Counted from the first letter of the stretch, positions 35,993 to 45,485 are shown. The stretch is DNA of 64,000 nucleotides from an uncultured Gammaproteobacteria bacterium (GCA_905479195.1 CAJQLO010000001.1:62001-126000), one strand, 5' to 3'. Numbers and translations are program-made. The notes: a model not told the origin generated them from the letters alone.

Positions 35993-37435
35993 ATGAATTA
36001 TTCAATCATTTTAAAAATTATAGGAATAATGCTGATTCTTTTTAGCTTAATGCTTTTTATACCAATTTCTGTTTCTTTGTTTTATAGCGATGGTAATCTT
36101 GAAACTTTTTTGAATTCTTTAGCAATAACCTTATTTTTTGGTCTTATTTTATATCTTCCCAATATCAAATCTAGAAGTGATATTAAAACTAAAGAAGGTT
36201 TTCTAATTGTAGTTTTGTTTTGGTTAATTCTTAGTATTTTTGGCTCAATTCCTTTTATGTTTGATAAGCAATTATCTCTTAGTTTTATAGATGCTTTTTT
36301 TGAATCAATTTCAGGATGGACAACAACTGGAGCAACAGTAATTAATAATATTGATATACTTTCTCCTTCATTATTAATATATAGGCAAGAGCTGCAGTGG
36401 CTTGGTGGCATGGGAATTGTAATATTAGCTCTTGCTATATTGCCAATGCTTGGAGTTGGAGGAATGCATTTATATAAGGCTGAATCTACTGGTCCAATTA
36501 AAGATAATAAAATATCACCTAGAATTGCAGAAACAGCTAAAAGTCTTTGGTCAATTTATTTAGGCTTAACTATAATATGTGCAATTGCTTATTATCTTGC
36601 TGGGATGTCAATATTTGATTCTATAGCACATAGTTTCTCCACTATTGCAATTGGTGGATTTTCTACCCACAATTTAAGTATTGGATATTTTAATAGTAAT
36701 TTAATAGAGCTAATCTGTGTTTTCTTCATGATTATTTCTGCATTAAATTTTATTTTACATTTCATGGCGATAAAAACCAAAGATATTAAAACGTACCTTC
36801 ATGATACTGAGTTTAAATCATATATTTTAATTATACTCTTTGTATTTCTGACTATAGTTTTATATACATATATTGAGAAAAATGAAGATTTGACAGCTAT
36901 GCAAATACTTTTTCAGTCAGTATCATTTATAACAACATCTGGTTTTACTAGTACAACATATTATTCGTGGCCATCATTTGTAACATCATTATTGATTGTA
37001 ATAAGCTTTATAGGTGCATGCGCAGGATCAACTGGTGGCGGGTTAAAAGTAATAAGAGTAATAATACTTTTTAAATTATTAAAAAAAGAATTACTTAAGA
37101 TCATACATCCCACTGCAGAAATTCCAATACGGGTAAATCAATCAAATATAAATGAAGAAACATCAGCAACATTATATAATTTTTTTATATTTTATATTTT
37201 GTCTTACTTAGCTTTATCGTTTCTCCTTTTGATGTCTGGACTTGATATGATCACCTCTTTTTCTGCTGTGGCTTCATGCATTAATAATCTTGGGCCAGGA
37301 CTTGGTGATGTTGCATTGAATTATGGAGATATCAATATATTTGCTAAATATGTTTTATCCTTTGCTATGATTTTAGGCAGGCTTGAAATTTTTACACTAT
37401 TAATTGTAATGACACCATATTTTTGGAAATATTGA
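35993..37435 (+). CDS. trkH: Trk potassium uptake channel TrkH
   Basis: Inner-membrane potassium-translocating subunit. The 480 residues contain the four pore-loop repeats that form the selectivity filter: SGWTTTGATVI, TIAIGGFSTHN, TTSGFTSTTY and SCINNLGPGLGDV, separated by paired hydrophobic helices. It follows trkA by 3 bases. This is the complete channel plus regulator; no trkG or ktr genes are seen. Confidence 0.96.
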   Translation: MNYSIILKIIGIMLILFSLMLFIPISVSLFYSDGNLETFLNSLAITLFFGLILYLPNIKSRSDIKTKEGFLIVVLFWLILSIFGSIPFMFDKQLSLSFIDAFFESISGWTTTGATVINNIDILSPSLLIYRQELQWLGGMGIVILALAILPMLGVGGMHLYKAESTGPIKDNKISPRIAETAKSLWSIYLGLTIICAIAYYLAGMSIFDSIAHSFSTIAIGGFSTHNLSIGYFNSNLIELICVFFMIISALNFILHFMAIKTKDIKTYLHDTEFKSYILIILFVFLTIVLYTYIEKNEDLTAMQILFQSVSFITTSGFTSTTYYSWPSFVTSLLIVISFIGACAGSTGGGLKVIRVIILFKLLKKELLKIIHPTAEIPIRVNQSNINEETSATLYNFFIFYILSYLALSFLLLMSGLDMITSFSAVASCINNLGPGLGDVALNYGDINIFAKYVLSFAMILGRLEIFTLLIVMTPYFWKY

Positions 37436-37442
37436 TAATATT

Positions 37443-38426
37443 ATGGGAAATGAAGCAAAACCTTTTTTATCTAAAACCAATCCTTTAAATATTAGTAAAA
37501 GTGATGGAGAGCATTTTTCATTAAAATATCTACTTCCTCATTATTGGCCAACATGGCTGTTATTGATATTATCTTTTTTAATTGCTTTTATGCCAAATAT
37601 TATTAGAGTTATATTGGGAAATATTGTAGGAAAAATTATATTCCTTATGAACTCTAAAAGAAGAAGTATAGTAATGGCAAATCTTTCTTTATGTTTTAAG
37701 AGTAAAACAAAGACTGAAATTAGTAATATTTGCAAAGCATACTTTTTTTATCTAGGAAGAGCTTTTGTTGATATGTCATTACTTTGGTGGAGAAGTAATC
37801 CATTCTTACAAAAAAATTGTGAAATTTCTAATCAAGAATATATTGACAAAGCATTATCTAAAAATAAGGGTGTAATATTATTAGTCGCACATTCTGTTTT
37901 TCTAGATTTTGGCGGGAGGTCCTTATCAGGATATCCAATGGTGAGTATGTATAAACCATTTAGAAATAAATTATTAAACTGGGTTATTGGGAGTGCTCGT
38001 AGTAGAAAAACCGATAATATCATAGTCTATCCAAGAGATAATTTTCCATTTCGAAAAATAATAAAAGCACTTAGAAAGAAAGCTATATTCTATTATCTTG
38101 GTGATGAAGATCTGGGGAAGGATAATTCAGTATTCTCAAAGTTTTTTGATGAAAAAAAATCAACACTCATCTCTATAAGCAAAATATCGAAGCTATCTAG
38201 TTGCGTTGTCATGCCATGTGTTAATTATTATTGCCCCATCTCTAAAAAATATAAAACATATATTGGGGAGCCATTAGATGAATTTCCATCCAATGACAAA
38301 CAAAAAGATGCTGATACAATAAATATTGCACTACAGAAAGTTATTTCACGAGACTTAGAACAATATATGTGGAGCCTAAGATTATTTCAGACACGACCTG
38401 ATGGTAAAAGCTACCCATACAAGTAA
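37443..38426 (+). CDS. Lipid A biosynthesis acyltransferase-like protein (LpxL/HtrB family)
   Basis: A 327-residue membrane-anchored acyltransferase. One hydrophobic segment (about 36-60) is followed by the catalytic H-x4-D motif (H150, D155 in AHSVFLDFGG), and the C-terminal WSLRLFQTRPDG matches the WxxRRFKTRP ending of LpxL/LpxM proteins. These enzymes add secondary acyl chains to Kdo2-lipid IVA. Which of LpxL, LpxM or LpxP is meant cannot be told. It starts 7 bases after trkH. Confidence 0.85.
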   Translation: MGNEAKPFLSKTNPLNISKSDGEHFSLKYLLPHYWPTWLLLILSFLIAFMPNIIRVILGNIVGKIIFLMNSKRRSIVMANLSLCFKSKTKTEISNICKAYFFYLGRAFVDMSLLWWRSNPFLQKNCEISNQEYIDKALSKNKGVILLVAHSVFLDFGGRSLSGYPMVSMYKPFRNKLLNWVIGSARSRKTDNIIVYPRDNFPFRKIIKALRKKAIFYYLGDEDLGKDNSVFSKFFDEKKSTLISISKISKLSSCVVMPCVNYYCPISKKYKTYIGEPLDEFPSNDKQKDADTINIALQKVISRDLEQYMWSLRLFQTRPDGKSYPYK

Positions 38427-38473
38427 TATAGCTTTATATTAATCATTAGCTATTAACTTTATTTAATATTCTC

Positions 38474-38486
38474 TATAATCATTTGT
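38474..38486 (+). promoter_or_regulatory. Possible promoter for a leaderless transcript
   Basis: A perfect TATAAT at 38474-38479 ends 7 bases before the ATG at 38487 and no Shine-Dalgarno sequence lies between. Transcription starting at the normal distance would begin at or next to the start codon. The -35 region is weak (TTAACT at 15-bp spacing). Confidence 0.35.
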
Positions 38487-39428
38487 ATGAACCTATTCCC
38501 AGAAATAACAGAATATAAGCATGAATATCTATCTGTTGATATGACTCATGAATTATATATTGAGCAATCTGGAAACCCAAATGGTATTCCTGTTATTTTT
38601 TTGCATGGTGGCCCAGGTGCAGGCACTAATTATTTTTATAGAAGATTCTTTGATCCTAAGGTTTATAGAATAATTCTATTTGACCAACGTGGTTCTGGAA
38701 AATCTAAACCTTATGCGAGCATTATTAATAATACAGCTAAAGACTTAATTGATGATATTAAAAAAATTATCACTCACCTTAGTATTGAGAAATCTATAAT
38801 ATATGGGGGTTCTTGGGGCTCTACATTGGGATTATTATTTGCAGAAAAATATCCAGAACTAGTTCACTCTCTTGTATTACGAGGTATATTTTTATGTAGA
38901 AAAGCTGATATTAATTGGTTTTATCAGAATGGAGCTCACGAAATATATCCAGATCATTGGGATACATTTATTTCTGATATTCCTATTCAAGAAAGAAATA
39001 ATATTTTAACAGCATTTCATAATAGAATTCATGGTAAAAATAAAGATATTAGTCTTAATTTATGTAAGAAATGGGCAGAATGGGAGGGTAAGTGTTCGAC
39101 CCTATTACCATCTAAAGCTGTCATAGATAATTTTTCAGATTGTTCTGAATCATTGTCAAAAATAGAAACTCATTATTTTATGAATGACTGTTTCATAGAT
39201 GAAAATCAAATTTTAGATAATATTGATAAAATTCTTAATATAAAATGTCATATTGTTCATGGAAGATTTGATATTGTATGTCCATTCAAACAAGCATATG
39301 ATTTACATCAGGTTTATAAAAAGTCTAGTATAAACATAATCAATGATGCTGGACACTCTCTTTTAGAGCCTGGAATTACAAATAAAGTTCTCGAAATATT
39401 TTCAAATCCCAATGAACTTATATCTTAA
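38487..39428 (+). CDS. pip: Proline iminopeptidase
   Basis: Alpha/beta-hydrolase peptidase that removes N-terminal proline. The 313-residue protein shows the oxyanion HGGPGAG at 40-46, FDQRGSGKS, nucleophile Ser109 in GGSWGSTL, the acid in HGRFDIVCP and His290 in AGHSLLEPG. The cap domain (residues about 140-230) has the expected WE-x-W-E type acidic segment (KWAEWEG). No signal peptide, so cytoplasmic. It overlaps the next gene by 17 bases. Confidence 0.93.
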   Translation: MNLFPEITEYKHEYLSVDMTHELYIEQSGNPNGIPVIFLHGGPGAGTNYFYRRFFDPKVYRIILFDQRGSGKSKPYASIINNTAKDLIDDIKKIITHLSIEKSIIYGGSWGSTLGLLFAEKYPELVHSLVLRGIFLCRKADINWFYQNGAHEIYPDHWDTFISDIPIQERNNILTAFHNRIHGKNKDISLNLCKKWAEWEGKCSTLLPSKAVIDNFSDCSESLSKIETHYFMNDCFIDENQILDNIDKILNIKCHIVHGRFDIVCPFKQAYDLHQVYKKSSINIINDAGHSLLEPGITNKVLEIFSNPNELIS

Positions 39429-40188
39429 ATTCTCTTGCAGTTTAATATTAGTGTTTTTTATATTAACAGATGTATATGCTGATATTATTCCAAGTAAAAT
39501 CCGTGAAGAAAATATAAATAATCAAATTATTGAGTATGTTTTTGATGCTGACATAATAAAAATATCTTCTGATATTGAAAATAACTTTAATTTAATTGCT
39601 AATGAAAATAGTGAGTCTAAGTATTCAATTTTATTGCTACATGGAAGAGGCCTTTATCCTACAGAACCCAATGTCATAGACCCATTAAGAATATCATTTA
39701 TTGAAGAAGGGCTTGATACTTACTCATTACAGCTACCTGTTTTAGATAAAGGTAAATCCTATAATGAATATAAACAAATTTTTAAATATTCAGACGCAAG
39801 AATTACATCTGCTATTAAATTGATACAGCCCAAAAAGCTTATTATTATTGCTCATAGCTGTGGTGCCCATATGTTTATTTCTTGGGCTAAAAAAAATAAT
39901 ATTAAAAATTTATCTGGTTTTATTTTAATTGGGGCAGGGGCAGTAGATAAGAGTCAGAAAATGATTGATGGATTAGATTATAATGATATTAGTATTCCAA
40001 TTCTAAATATCTATGGAGAATATGACCATGGCTCAGTAAAAGATTATGCGGCTATTTTTGATGATGCGATTAAAGATAAAAATGATTATTTTTCAAAAAA
40101 TATAGAAATTAAAGGCTCTGACCATAATTATTTAAATGAAAGTAATTTGTTGGTAGATATTGTAAATTCATGGCTTAAATCTTTATAA
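39412..40188 (+). CDS. Secreted alpha/beta-hydrolase-like protein, DUF3530-like
   Basis: A 258-residue protein with an N-terminal signal peptide (hydrophobic residues about 7-20, then VYADI) and an alpha/beta-hydrolase core: [10 protein letters not shown], the nucleophile Ser149 in [17 protein letters not shown] with a possible acid, and a His in GSDHNYL. The pattern of an oxyanion strand followed by LR-x-S-x2[12 protein letters not shown] resembles DUF3530 proteins, which are periplasmic hydrolase relatives of unknown role. The start overlaps pip by 17 bases. Substrate unknown. Confidence 0.72.
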   Translation: MNLYLKFSCSLILVFFILTDVYADIIPSKIREENINNQIIEYVFDADIIKISSDIENNFNLIANENSESKYSILLLHGRGLYPTEPNVIDPLRISFIEEGLDTYSLQLPVLDKGKSYNEYKQIFKYSDARITSAIKLIQPKKLIIIAHSCGAHMFISWAKKNNIKNLSGFILIGAGAVDKSQKMIDGLDYNDISIPILNIYGEYDHGSVKDYAAIFDDAIKDKNDYFSKNIEIKGSDHNYLNESNLLVDIVNSWLKSL

Positions 40189-40205
40189 TATGTTATAGAT
40201 ATCAT

Positions 40206-40799
40206 ATGAAAAAACGTATAGCACAAGTTGAAAGAGTAACAAAAGAAACGCAAATAAAAGCGGAGATAAACTTAGATGGTCAAGGTGACTCATCAATTAA
40301 AGCTGATTTGCCATTTTTAGAGCATATGTTGGAGCAAGTTGCGCGACATGGTATGTTTGATTTAACAATTTTAGCCAAGGGTGACTTAGAAATAGATGCT
40401 CATCATACTGTTGAAGATGTTGGTATAGTTCTAGGCCAAGCTTTGGAAAAAGCACTGGGTAATAAAATAGGTATAACTAGATTTGGTTCAGCATATGTCC
40501 CATTAGATGAATCGCTATCTAGGGTTGTTCTGGATTTTTCAGGAAGACCTGGTTTGGAGTTTAATGTTACATTCCCAAGATCCCGTGTTGGAGAGTTTGA
40601 TATAGATTTGTTGCAAGAATTTTTTCAAGGTTTTGTTAACCATGCTAAAGCTACTATTCATATTGATAATATTAGAGGCGGTAATTCGCATCATATAGCA
40701 GAGACTATATTTAAAGCATTTGGCAAAGCCTTAAAAATGGCAGTCACAATCGACCCAAGGCAAGCAGACAAAATACCGTCTACAAAAGAATTAATCTAA
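40206..40799 (+). CDS. hisB: Imidazoleglycerol-phosphate dehydratase
   Basis: Mn-dependent dehydration of imidazoleglycerol phosphate in histidine synthesis. The 197-residue monofunctional form (not fused to the HisB phosphatase domain of E. coli) has the metal-binding [11 protein letters not shown] and [11 protein letters not shown], repeated later as [14 protein letters not shown] and [11 protein letters not shown]. It starts the hisB-H-A-F-E block and overlaps hisH by 1 base (TAATG). Confidence 0.97.
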   Translation: MKKRIAQVERVTKETQIKAEINLDGQGDSSIKADLPFLEHMLEQVARHGMFDLTILAKGDLEIDAHHTVEDVGIVLGQALEKALGNKIGITRFGSAYVPLDESLSRVVLDFSGRPGLEFNVTFPRSRVGEFDIDLLQEFFQGFVNHAKATIHIDNIRGGNSHHIAETIFKAFGKALKMAVTIDPRQADKIPSTKELI

Positions 40800-41434
40800 T
40801 GGCAGATATTGCTATCATTGATTATGGCATGGGTAATGTACATAGTGTATGCAAAGCTTTAAACAAAGTTTTAGACAAAAATTCTACGGTAAAGATAACT
40901 AATTCGCTCAATGATTTGTCAGATTGTTCTCATATCGTCTTTCCTGGACAAGGCGCGGCATCAGAATGCATGATTAATATTGATAAAAATTTAGATATTG
41001 TAGAGTTTAAAAAAATTATATCACAAAAGCCCTTTTTAGGAATATGCATGGGTTTGCAGGTACTGATGACTCATAGTGAAGAAAATGAAGGATCTAACTG
41101 CCTAAATATTTTGGATGGAAAAGTTCTTAGCATAAAGAGAAAAATGAATTCAAATCTTAAAGTTCCTCATATGGGATGGAATAAAGTTAAACAAGAAAGT
41201 AAGCATCCTCTTTGGGGAAATATACCTAATGGAGCATTTTTTTATTTTGTGCATAGTTACTTTGTTAAGCCTTTAGATAAATCAAATGTACTATCAACTA
41301 CTAATTATGATTTAGATTTTGCATCAGCACTTTATAAAGATAATATTGCAGCAGTTCAATTTCATCCTGAAAAGAGTTCTAAGATGGGACTAAGATTGCT
41401 TGAAAATTTTATAAACTGGAATGGTGAGATTTAA
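40799..41434 (+). CDS. hisH: Imidazole glycerol phosphate synthase, glutaminase subunit
   Basis: Glutamine amidotransferase that supplies ammonia to HisF. The triad is Cys83 in GICMGLQVL, His189 and Glu191 in VQFHPEKS; DYGMGNVHSV is the typical start. It has 211 residues. It overlaps hisB and hisA by 1 base each (TAATG junctions), so translation is tightly coupled. Confidence 0.96.
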   Translation: MADIAIIDYGMGNVHSVCKALNKVLDKNSTVKITNSLNDLSDCSHIVFPGQGAASECMINIDKNLDIVEFKKIISQKPFLGICMGLQVLMTHSEENEGSNCLNILDGKVLSIKRKMNSNLKVPHMGWNKVKQESKHPLWGNIPNGAFFYFVHSYFVKPLDKSNVLSTTNYDLDFASALYKDNIAAVQFHPEKSSKMGLRLLENFINWNGEI

Positions 41435-42165
41435 TGAAAATACTTCCTGCAATTGATATTAAAGAGGGTAAATGCGTAAGACTTACTAAAGGTGATTATA
41501 GCCAAGTAACTCATTATTTTGATAACCCATTAGATGTAGCAAAGAAATGGATTGACCAAGGGTCTATGAATTTACATATAGTTGATTTAGATGGAGCGAA
41601 ATCTGGAGAAACTATTAACTATAATATTATTGCTGAGATTAGGAATAGTTATCCAGACATTTATATTCAGATTGGTGGTGGAATTAGAGATATTGAAAGT
41701 ATAAATAAATATATTAACATTGGTGTTAATAAAGTTATAGTTGGAACTCGTGTAGTTTCAGACCCAAGTTTTTTAAAAAGAATACCATCTGATATTAAAG
41801 AAAAAGTAATAATTGACCTGGCTGTTAAGGATGGTAAGTTAGCTGTTCATGGCTGGAATAATTCATCAGATTTTACCTTACAAGATTTTATTAAAATTTT
41901 AGAATCTAATAATATTCAAGAAATTGTTTTTACAGATGTAAGTAAAGATGGGATGTTAGAGGGAATGAATTTTCCAGAGATTTCAAATATTTTGAGTTTT
42001 TCTAGTATTCCATTAATTGCTTCCGGAGGTGTAACTTCAATCGATGATATTAAATATCTTTATGGGATGAATGAAATTAAAATATCTGGTGTAATTATCG
42101 GCAAGGCTTTATATGAAAATAAAATTAATCTCAAAGATGCAATTAAATTATCTAACAAAAACTAA
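41434..42165 (+). CDS. hisA: ProFAR isomerase
   Basis: Phosphoribosylformimino-5-aminoimidazole carboxamide ribotide isomerase, a (beta/alpha)8 barrel. The general acid-base Asp8 is in [22 protein letters not shown] and IASGGVTS are the two phosphate-binding half-barrel signatures, and [10 protein letters not shown] carries the second catalytic aspartate segment. It has 243 residues. It overlaps hisF by 1 base. Confidence 0.96.
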   Translation: MKILPAIDIKEGKCVRLTKGDYSQVTHYFDNPLDVAKKWIDQGSMNLHIVDLDGAKSGETINYNIIAEIRNSYPDIYIQIGGGIRDIESINKYINIGVNKVIVGTRVVSDPSFLKRIPSDIKEKVIIDLAVKDGKLAVHGWNNSSDFTLQDFIKILESNNIQEIVFTDVSKDGMLEGMNFPEISNILSFSSIPLIASGGVTSIDDIKYLYGMNEIKISGVIIGKALYENKINLKDAIKLSNKN

Positions 42166-42929
42166 TGTCTTTATATAAAAGAATAATACCCTGTCTAGAT
42201 GTTGCCAATGGCCGTGTAGTTAAAGGAACTAAGTTTATAAATATTGTAGATGCAGGCGACCCAGTTGAAGTAGCTAAACGTTATGATCAAGAAGGTGCAG
42301 ATGAAATTGCTTTCTTAGATATTACTGCGACGCATGAGGCTAGAAAAACAATCATAGAAACTGTTGAAAAAGTAGCTTGTGAAGTTTTTATTCCTCTAAC
42401 TGTTGGAGGCGGAGTCTCCAATTATAGTGATGTGTTAAATCTTTTAAGCGCAGGTGCAGATAAAGTTGCCATAAATAGTGCTGCAGTAGCTAATCCAAAT
42501 TTAATAAATCAGGTTACAGACAAGATTGGTAGACAATGTATTGTGGCTGCAATAGATGTTAAGCAAAATAAAAATAATAGCAACTGGACCGTTTATACTC
42601 ATGGAGGACGAAATTCAACAGAAATAGATGCTTTCCAGTGGGCTAAAGAACTATGTGATAGAGGTGCAGGCGAGATACTTTTAACTAGTATGGATAGAGA
42701 TGGCACTAAAAAAGGTTTTGATTTAGATTTATTAAATCTCATTTCTAGCGCAGTATCTATACCTGTTATTGCATCTGGGGGAGCTGGAACACTAGAGCAC
42801 TTAAGAGATGCTGTTGTAGTTGGTAAGGCAGATGCTGTATTAGCTGCAAGTATATTTCATTATTCAATATACTCAATTCAAGAGGCTAAGGAATATATGA
42901 GAAAACATGGAGTTTTAGTACGAATATAA
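42165..42929 (+). CDS. hisF: Imidazole glycerol phosphate synthase, cyclase subunit
   Basis: Forms the imidazole ring, releasing AICAR to purine synthesis. Catalytic aspartates are Asp11 in [13 protein letters not shown] and the one in AAIDVKQ near residue 130; LTVGGGVSN and IASGGAGT bind phosphate. It has 254 residues. Its partner hisH is two genes upstream in the same run. Normally hisI follows; here a 22-bp gap leads directly to hisE. Confidence 0.97.
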   Translation: MSLYKRIIPCLDVANGRVVKGTKFINIVDAGDPVEVAKRYDQEGADEIAFLDITATHEARKTIIETVEKVACEVFIPLTVGGGVSNYSDVLNLLSAGADKVAINSAAVANPNLINQVTDKIGRQCIVAAIDVKQNKNNSNWTVYTHGGRNSTEIDAFQWAKELCDRGAGEILLTSMDRDGTKKGFDLDLLNLISSAVSIPVIASGGAGTLEHLRDAVVVGKADAVLAASIFHYSIYSIQEAKEYMRKHGVLVRI

Positions 42930-42951
42930 TAATTTGTGCTAATCTAGTAAT

Positions 42952-43284
42952 ATGATTGAAAACACTAAATCAAATATTCTTACAAAGCTAGAAGGTATTT
43001 TGAATGATAGAAAAAGCAATGTATCGGAAGACTCATATGTCTCACAATTGTATAAAAAAGGGAATAAGTCTATAAATTCAAAAATTATAGAAGAAGCAAA
43101 CGAATACATAGATGCGGTCAGTAATTCTGATCGTGACCATATTATTCATGAGGCTGCTGACCTTTGGTTTCATACATTGGTATCATTAACTTTGAATGGA
43201 ATATCATCAGATGATATCCTTAAAGAACTTGAAAATAGATTCGGTCTATCAGGATTGGAAGAAAAAAGATTAAGAAAAAAATGA
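42952..43284 (+). CDS. hisE: Phosphoribosyl-ATP pyrophosphatase
   Basis: Hydrolyses phosphoribosyl-ATP in the second step of histidine synthesis. The 110-residue MazG-like all-alpha protein has the metal-binding K-I-I-E-E-A-N-E segment followed by [14 protein letters not shown]. It is the separate HisE form rather than a HisIE fusion. It precedes tatA by 10 bases, the his-tat linkage seen in many proteobacteria. Confidence 0.93.
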   Translation: MIENTKSNILTKLEGILNDRKSNVSEDSYVSQLYKKGNKSINSKIIEEANEYIDAVSNSDRDHIIHEAADLWFHTLVSLTLNGISSDDILKELENRFGLSGLEEKRLRKK

Positions 43285-43294
43285 GGTATTAAAG

Positions 43295-43492
43295 ATGTTA
43301 AGCGGCATATCACCATGGTCAATATTACTAATATTAATTATAGTAGTTGTTTTGTTTGGAACTAAAAAACTTAGAAATGTTGGGTCAGACTTAGGAACAG
43401 CTATTAAAAGTTTTAAAAAGTCATCAAAAGAAGATGATGCTAGTAGTAAAACTGTTTCTGCAAAAAAATCTGCAAAAGAAGATAGTAAATAA
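43295..43492 (+). CDS. tatA: Twin-arginine translocase subunit TatA
   Basis: Pore-forming subunit of the Tat pathway for folded proteins. The 65-residue protein has a single N-terminal membrane helix, the [21 protein letters not shown] hinge and amphipathic helix, and a charged Ser/Lys-rich tail. [18 protein letters not shown] is the typical TatA membrane segment. Five bases separate it from tatB. Confidence 0.94.
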   Translation: MLSGISPWSILLILIIVVVLFGTKKLRNVGSDLGTAIKSFKKSSKEDDASSKTVSAKKSAKEDSK

Positions 43493-43497
43493 GCCCT

Positions 43498-43764
43498 ATG
43501 TTTGATATAGGTTTTTGGGAATTATTCCTAATATTTTTACTGTTATTGTTTGTTGTTGGGCCAGAAAGGCTTCCAGCAATTGCTGGTTATTTAGGGAAAT
43601 GGTTTGGAAAATTTCAAAGATATTTCTTTGAGCTTAAAGATTCTATACAACGTGAAACAGAGGAACCTAGCAACCAAATCAATAAGTTATTAGACGACCA
43701 AAAATCTTCAATGGACAGATTACAGAAAGAAATTAGCGACAAGAAAGAGGAAGATGATAAATAA
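43498..43764 (+). CDS. tatB: Twin-arginine translocase subunit TatB
   Basis: Substrate-receptor partner of TatC. The 88 residues begin MFDIGFWELF, the TatB-specific start with its membrane Glu, followed by VVGPERLPAIAGYLGKW, an amphipathic helix and a charged coiled tail. It is short for TatB (E. coli has 171), with the dispensable C-terminal part reduced. It overlaps tatC by 1 base. Confidence 0.93.
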   Translation: MFDIGFWELFLIFLLLLFVVGPERLPAIAGYLGKWFGKFQRYFFELKDSIQRETEEPSNQINKLLDDQKSSMDRLQKEISDKKEEDDK

Positions 43765-44564
43765 TGGATTCTAAGGATCAAATAAATAGTTCCTTCAAAT
43801 CTTTAGTCCCCCATTTTCAGGAACTAAAATCAAGAATTTCCAAATGTTTATTATTTGTACTTATTTTTTTTATAATACTATTTCCATTTTCAGACATAAT
43901 ATATACACAATTAGCTGAACCTTTGATATCAAGATTACCAGAAGGAAGCAACATGATAGCAATTGATGTTGCCTCTCCATTTTTTATTCCGTTTAAACTG
44001 GTAATGATTTTATCTATTTTTATATCAATTCCCTTCCTTCTATATCACTTATGGATGTTTACAGCCCCTGGACTTTATGAAAAGGAAAGAAAGCTTGTGT
44101 TACCGATTCTTATATCTAGTAGTATATTGTTTTATTTAGGTGCAGCTTTTGCATACTTTGTTGTTTTCCCTTTAATATTTGCTTTTTTTATTAGTATTGC
44201 CCCTGAAGGCATTGCTGTAATGACAGATATCAGTAGGTATTTGGATTTTGTGATAACACTTTTCTTCGCATTTGGCTTCGCATTTGAAGTTCCGGTAATT
44301 ACGGTTTTATTAGTTTTAACGAATGTCAGTACTCCTAAAAGTTTGTCTACAAAGAGACCTTATGTTATTGTTGGAGCATTCGTAATAGGGATGTTTTTAA
44401 CGCCACCAGATGTTATTTCTCAGACCTTATTAGCGATCCCAATTTGGTTTTTATTTGAAGTTGGAATTATTTTTGCACGTATCCTTACCAAGAATCGTGG
44501 TAATAGTGATGTTGTTTTATATGATGATGTTGATAAAAATAATAATAAAAAGGATGACAAATAA
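43764..44564 (+). CDS. tatC: Twin-arginine translocase subunit TatC
   Basis: Membrane core of the Tat translocase that recognises the RR signal. The 266-residue protein has six hydrophobic helices, the N-terminal LVPHFQELKSR with its conserved Glu, and the first periplasmic loop PEGSNMIAIDVASPFFIPFK; the FEVPVITVLL and RPYVIVGAFVIGMFLTPPD stretches are classical. It has a charged Asn/Asp/Lys tail. It is followed by gpmA after 2 bases. Confidence 0.96.
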   Translation: MDSKDQINSSFKSLVPHFQELKSRISKCLLFVLIFFIILFPFSDIIYTQLAEPLISRLPEGSNMIAIDVASPFFIPFKLVMILSIFISIPFLLYHLWMFTAPGLYEKERKLVLPILISSSILFYLGAAFAYFVVFPLIFAFFISIAPEGIAVMTDISRYLDFVITLFFAFGFAFEVPVITVLLVLTNVSTPKSLSTKRPYVIVGAFVIGMFLTPPDVISQTLLAIPIWFLFEVGIIFARILTKNRGNSDVVLYDDVDKNNNKKDDK

Positions 44565-44566
44565 CT

Positions 44567-45109
44567 ATGGCTAGAACTATTTGGTTTGCAAGACATGCTC
44601 AATCAGAATATAACAAGAAAAAACTTTTTACAGGGTGGCATGATCCTGATTTAACACAACATGGTATACATAAAGCACATGATCTAAAGGAAGAGCTTTA
44701 TGGAGTCATATTTGATCATATCTATTCTTCACCTTTAAAACGGGCCCTGTCCACAGCGCAAATATTGTCTGATGATAAAGATATAAAGATAGATGACAGA
44801 CTTAAAGAGAGAAGTTATGGCGACTGGTCAGCCAAGAACAAAGAAGAGGTGAAGTTATCTGAAGGTGTTGATAATTACTATGCAGCTAGAAGAGGATGGG
44901 AAACTAGCCCTCCCAATGGTGAAAGTTTAAAAGATGTAAGCTTGCGTGTTAAACCCTTTATAGATGAGTTGCCTGAATCTGGAAATATTCTTGTGGTTTC
45001 TCATGGGAATACAATTCGTGCAATATCTGTATTATTTGGCGTGAATACAGAAAGCAATGTTAATTCTTTCGAGATTAAAGTTGGGACTGTATTTAAGGTA
45101 AAGAGCTAG
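44567..45109 (+). CDS. gpmA: Phosphoglycerate mutase-like histidine phosphatase
   Basis: Likely the glycolytic 2,3-bisphosphoglycerate-dependent mutase interconverting 3- and 2-phosphoglycerate. R9-H10 in FARHAQSEYN, FTGWHDPDLT, Arg59, Glu81 in ERSYGDW and His146 in VVSHGNTIRA are the active-site residues, and the FTGW-x-D-x-DLT block is specific to the GpmA line. At 180 residues it is clearly shorter than E. coli GpmA (250), lacking part of the central insert, so a related phosphatase is possible. It ends the plus-strand run that begins at def. Confidence 0.82.
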   Translation: MARTIWFARHAQSEYNKKKLFTGWHDPDLTQHGIHKAHDLKEELYGVIFDHIYSSPLKRALSTAQILSDDKDIKIDDRLKERSYGDWSAKNKEEVKLSEGVDNYYAARRGWETSPPNGESLKDVSLRVKPFIDELPESGNILVVSHGNTIRAISVLFGVNTESNVNSFEIKVGTVFKVKS

Positions 45110-45127
45110 TATCTCTACTAGCTCTTT
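45100..45127 (+). terminator. Hairpin at the end of gpmA
   Basis: A perfect 12-bp stem (45100-45111 with 45116-45127) closes a 4-base loop TCTC. It covers the gpmA stop codon. The descending arm ends in CTCTTT but no long T tract follows, so it may be a terminator or an RNA-stabilising hairpin. It marks the end of the 12-kb plus-strand run. Confidence 0.6.
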
Positions 45128-45136
45128 CATACGGAG

Positions 45137-45444
45137 GTGTATATAAGTATATTAACATATAATAATATAAATTCAATACAAATTTTACCCGCGAAATCTC
45201 ACATACTCAAAATATATCAATCACATAATTAATCCTTAATAAGAGACATTTTGAAAATAGAGAGCATGACCTATTCACCTTAATAGATAGCAAAAGTTTA
45301 ATAATTGGCACGGTATATGCATTGTTATATGTAGAAGGAAAATCCTTTTTATATATATGATGGTTAAAACTAGGTCAAACTCCTCAAAAGTTGTCTCTCC
45401 CCGAGGATCTGGTTTTAGCTGCATCCTTAACTAGTAAGAATTAA
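45137..45444 (+). pseudogene. Probable relic of a decayed gene of unknown family
   Basis: The 376-bp stretch between gpmA and the DUF3050 gene has no intact gene, but its plus strand reads as protein in pieces. From 45137 one frame gives about 31 residues (including INSIQILPAKSHILKIYQSHN) ending at a TAA at 45230. A second frame then continues from about 45233 with KRHFENREHDLFTLIDSKS, IIGTVYALLYVEGKSFLYI, a TGA at 45358-45360, and WLKLGQTPQKLSLPEDLVLAAS up to a TAA at 45442. One frameshift and one nonsense codon would turn about 100 residues into this relic. I do not recognise the family. Coding-like character is judged by eye. Confidence 0.45.
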
Positions 45445-45485
45445 TTATAATTAAAAAAAGTATTTATGTTTAGATGCTTTAAAAT

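Noticed and set aside
45305-45321. Near-perfect sigma-54 promoter match TTGGCACG-N4-ATGCA
   Set aside because: It lies inside the reading frame of the gene relic, encoding IGTVYA there, and no fitting gene follows on the plus strand. No sigma-54 or activator gene is in the window, so a chance match is more likely.
45357-45434. 25-codon open frame resembling a small precursor peptide (starts MMVKTRS, ends GFSCILN)
   Set aside because: It overlaps the relic in another frame, has no well-spaced ribosome site and matches no known peptide family such as PqqA, MftA or methanobactin.
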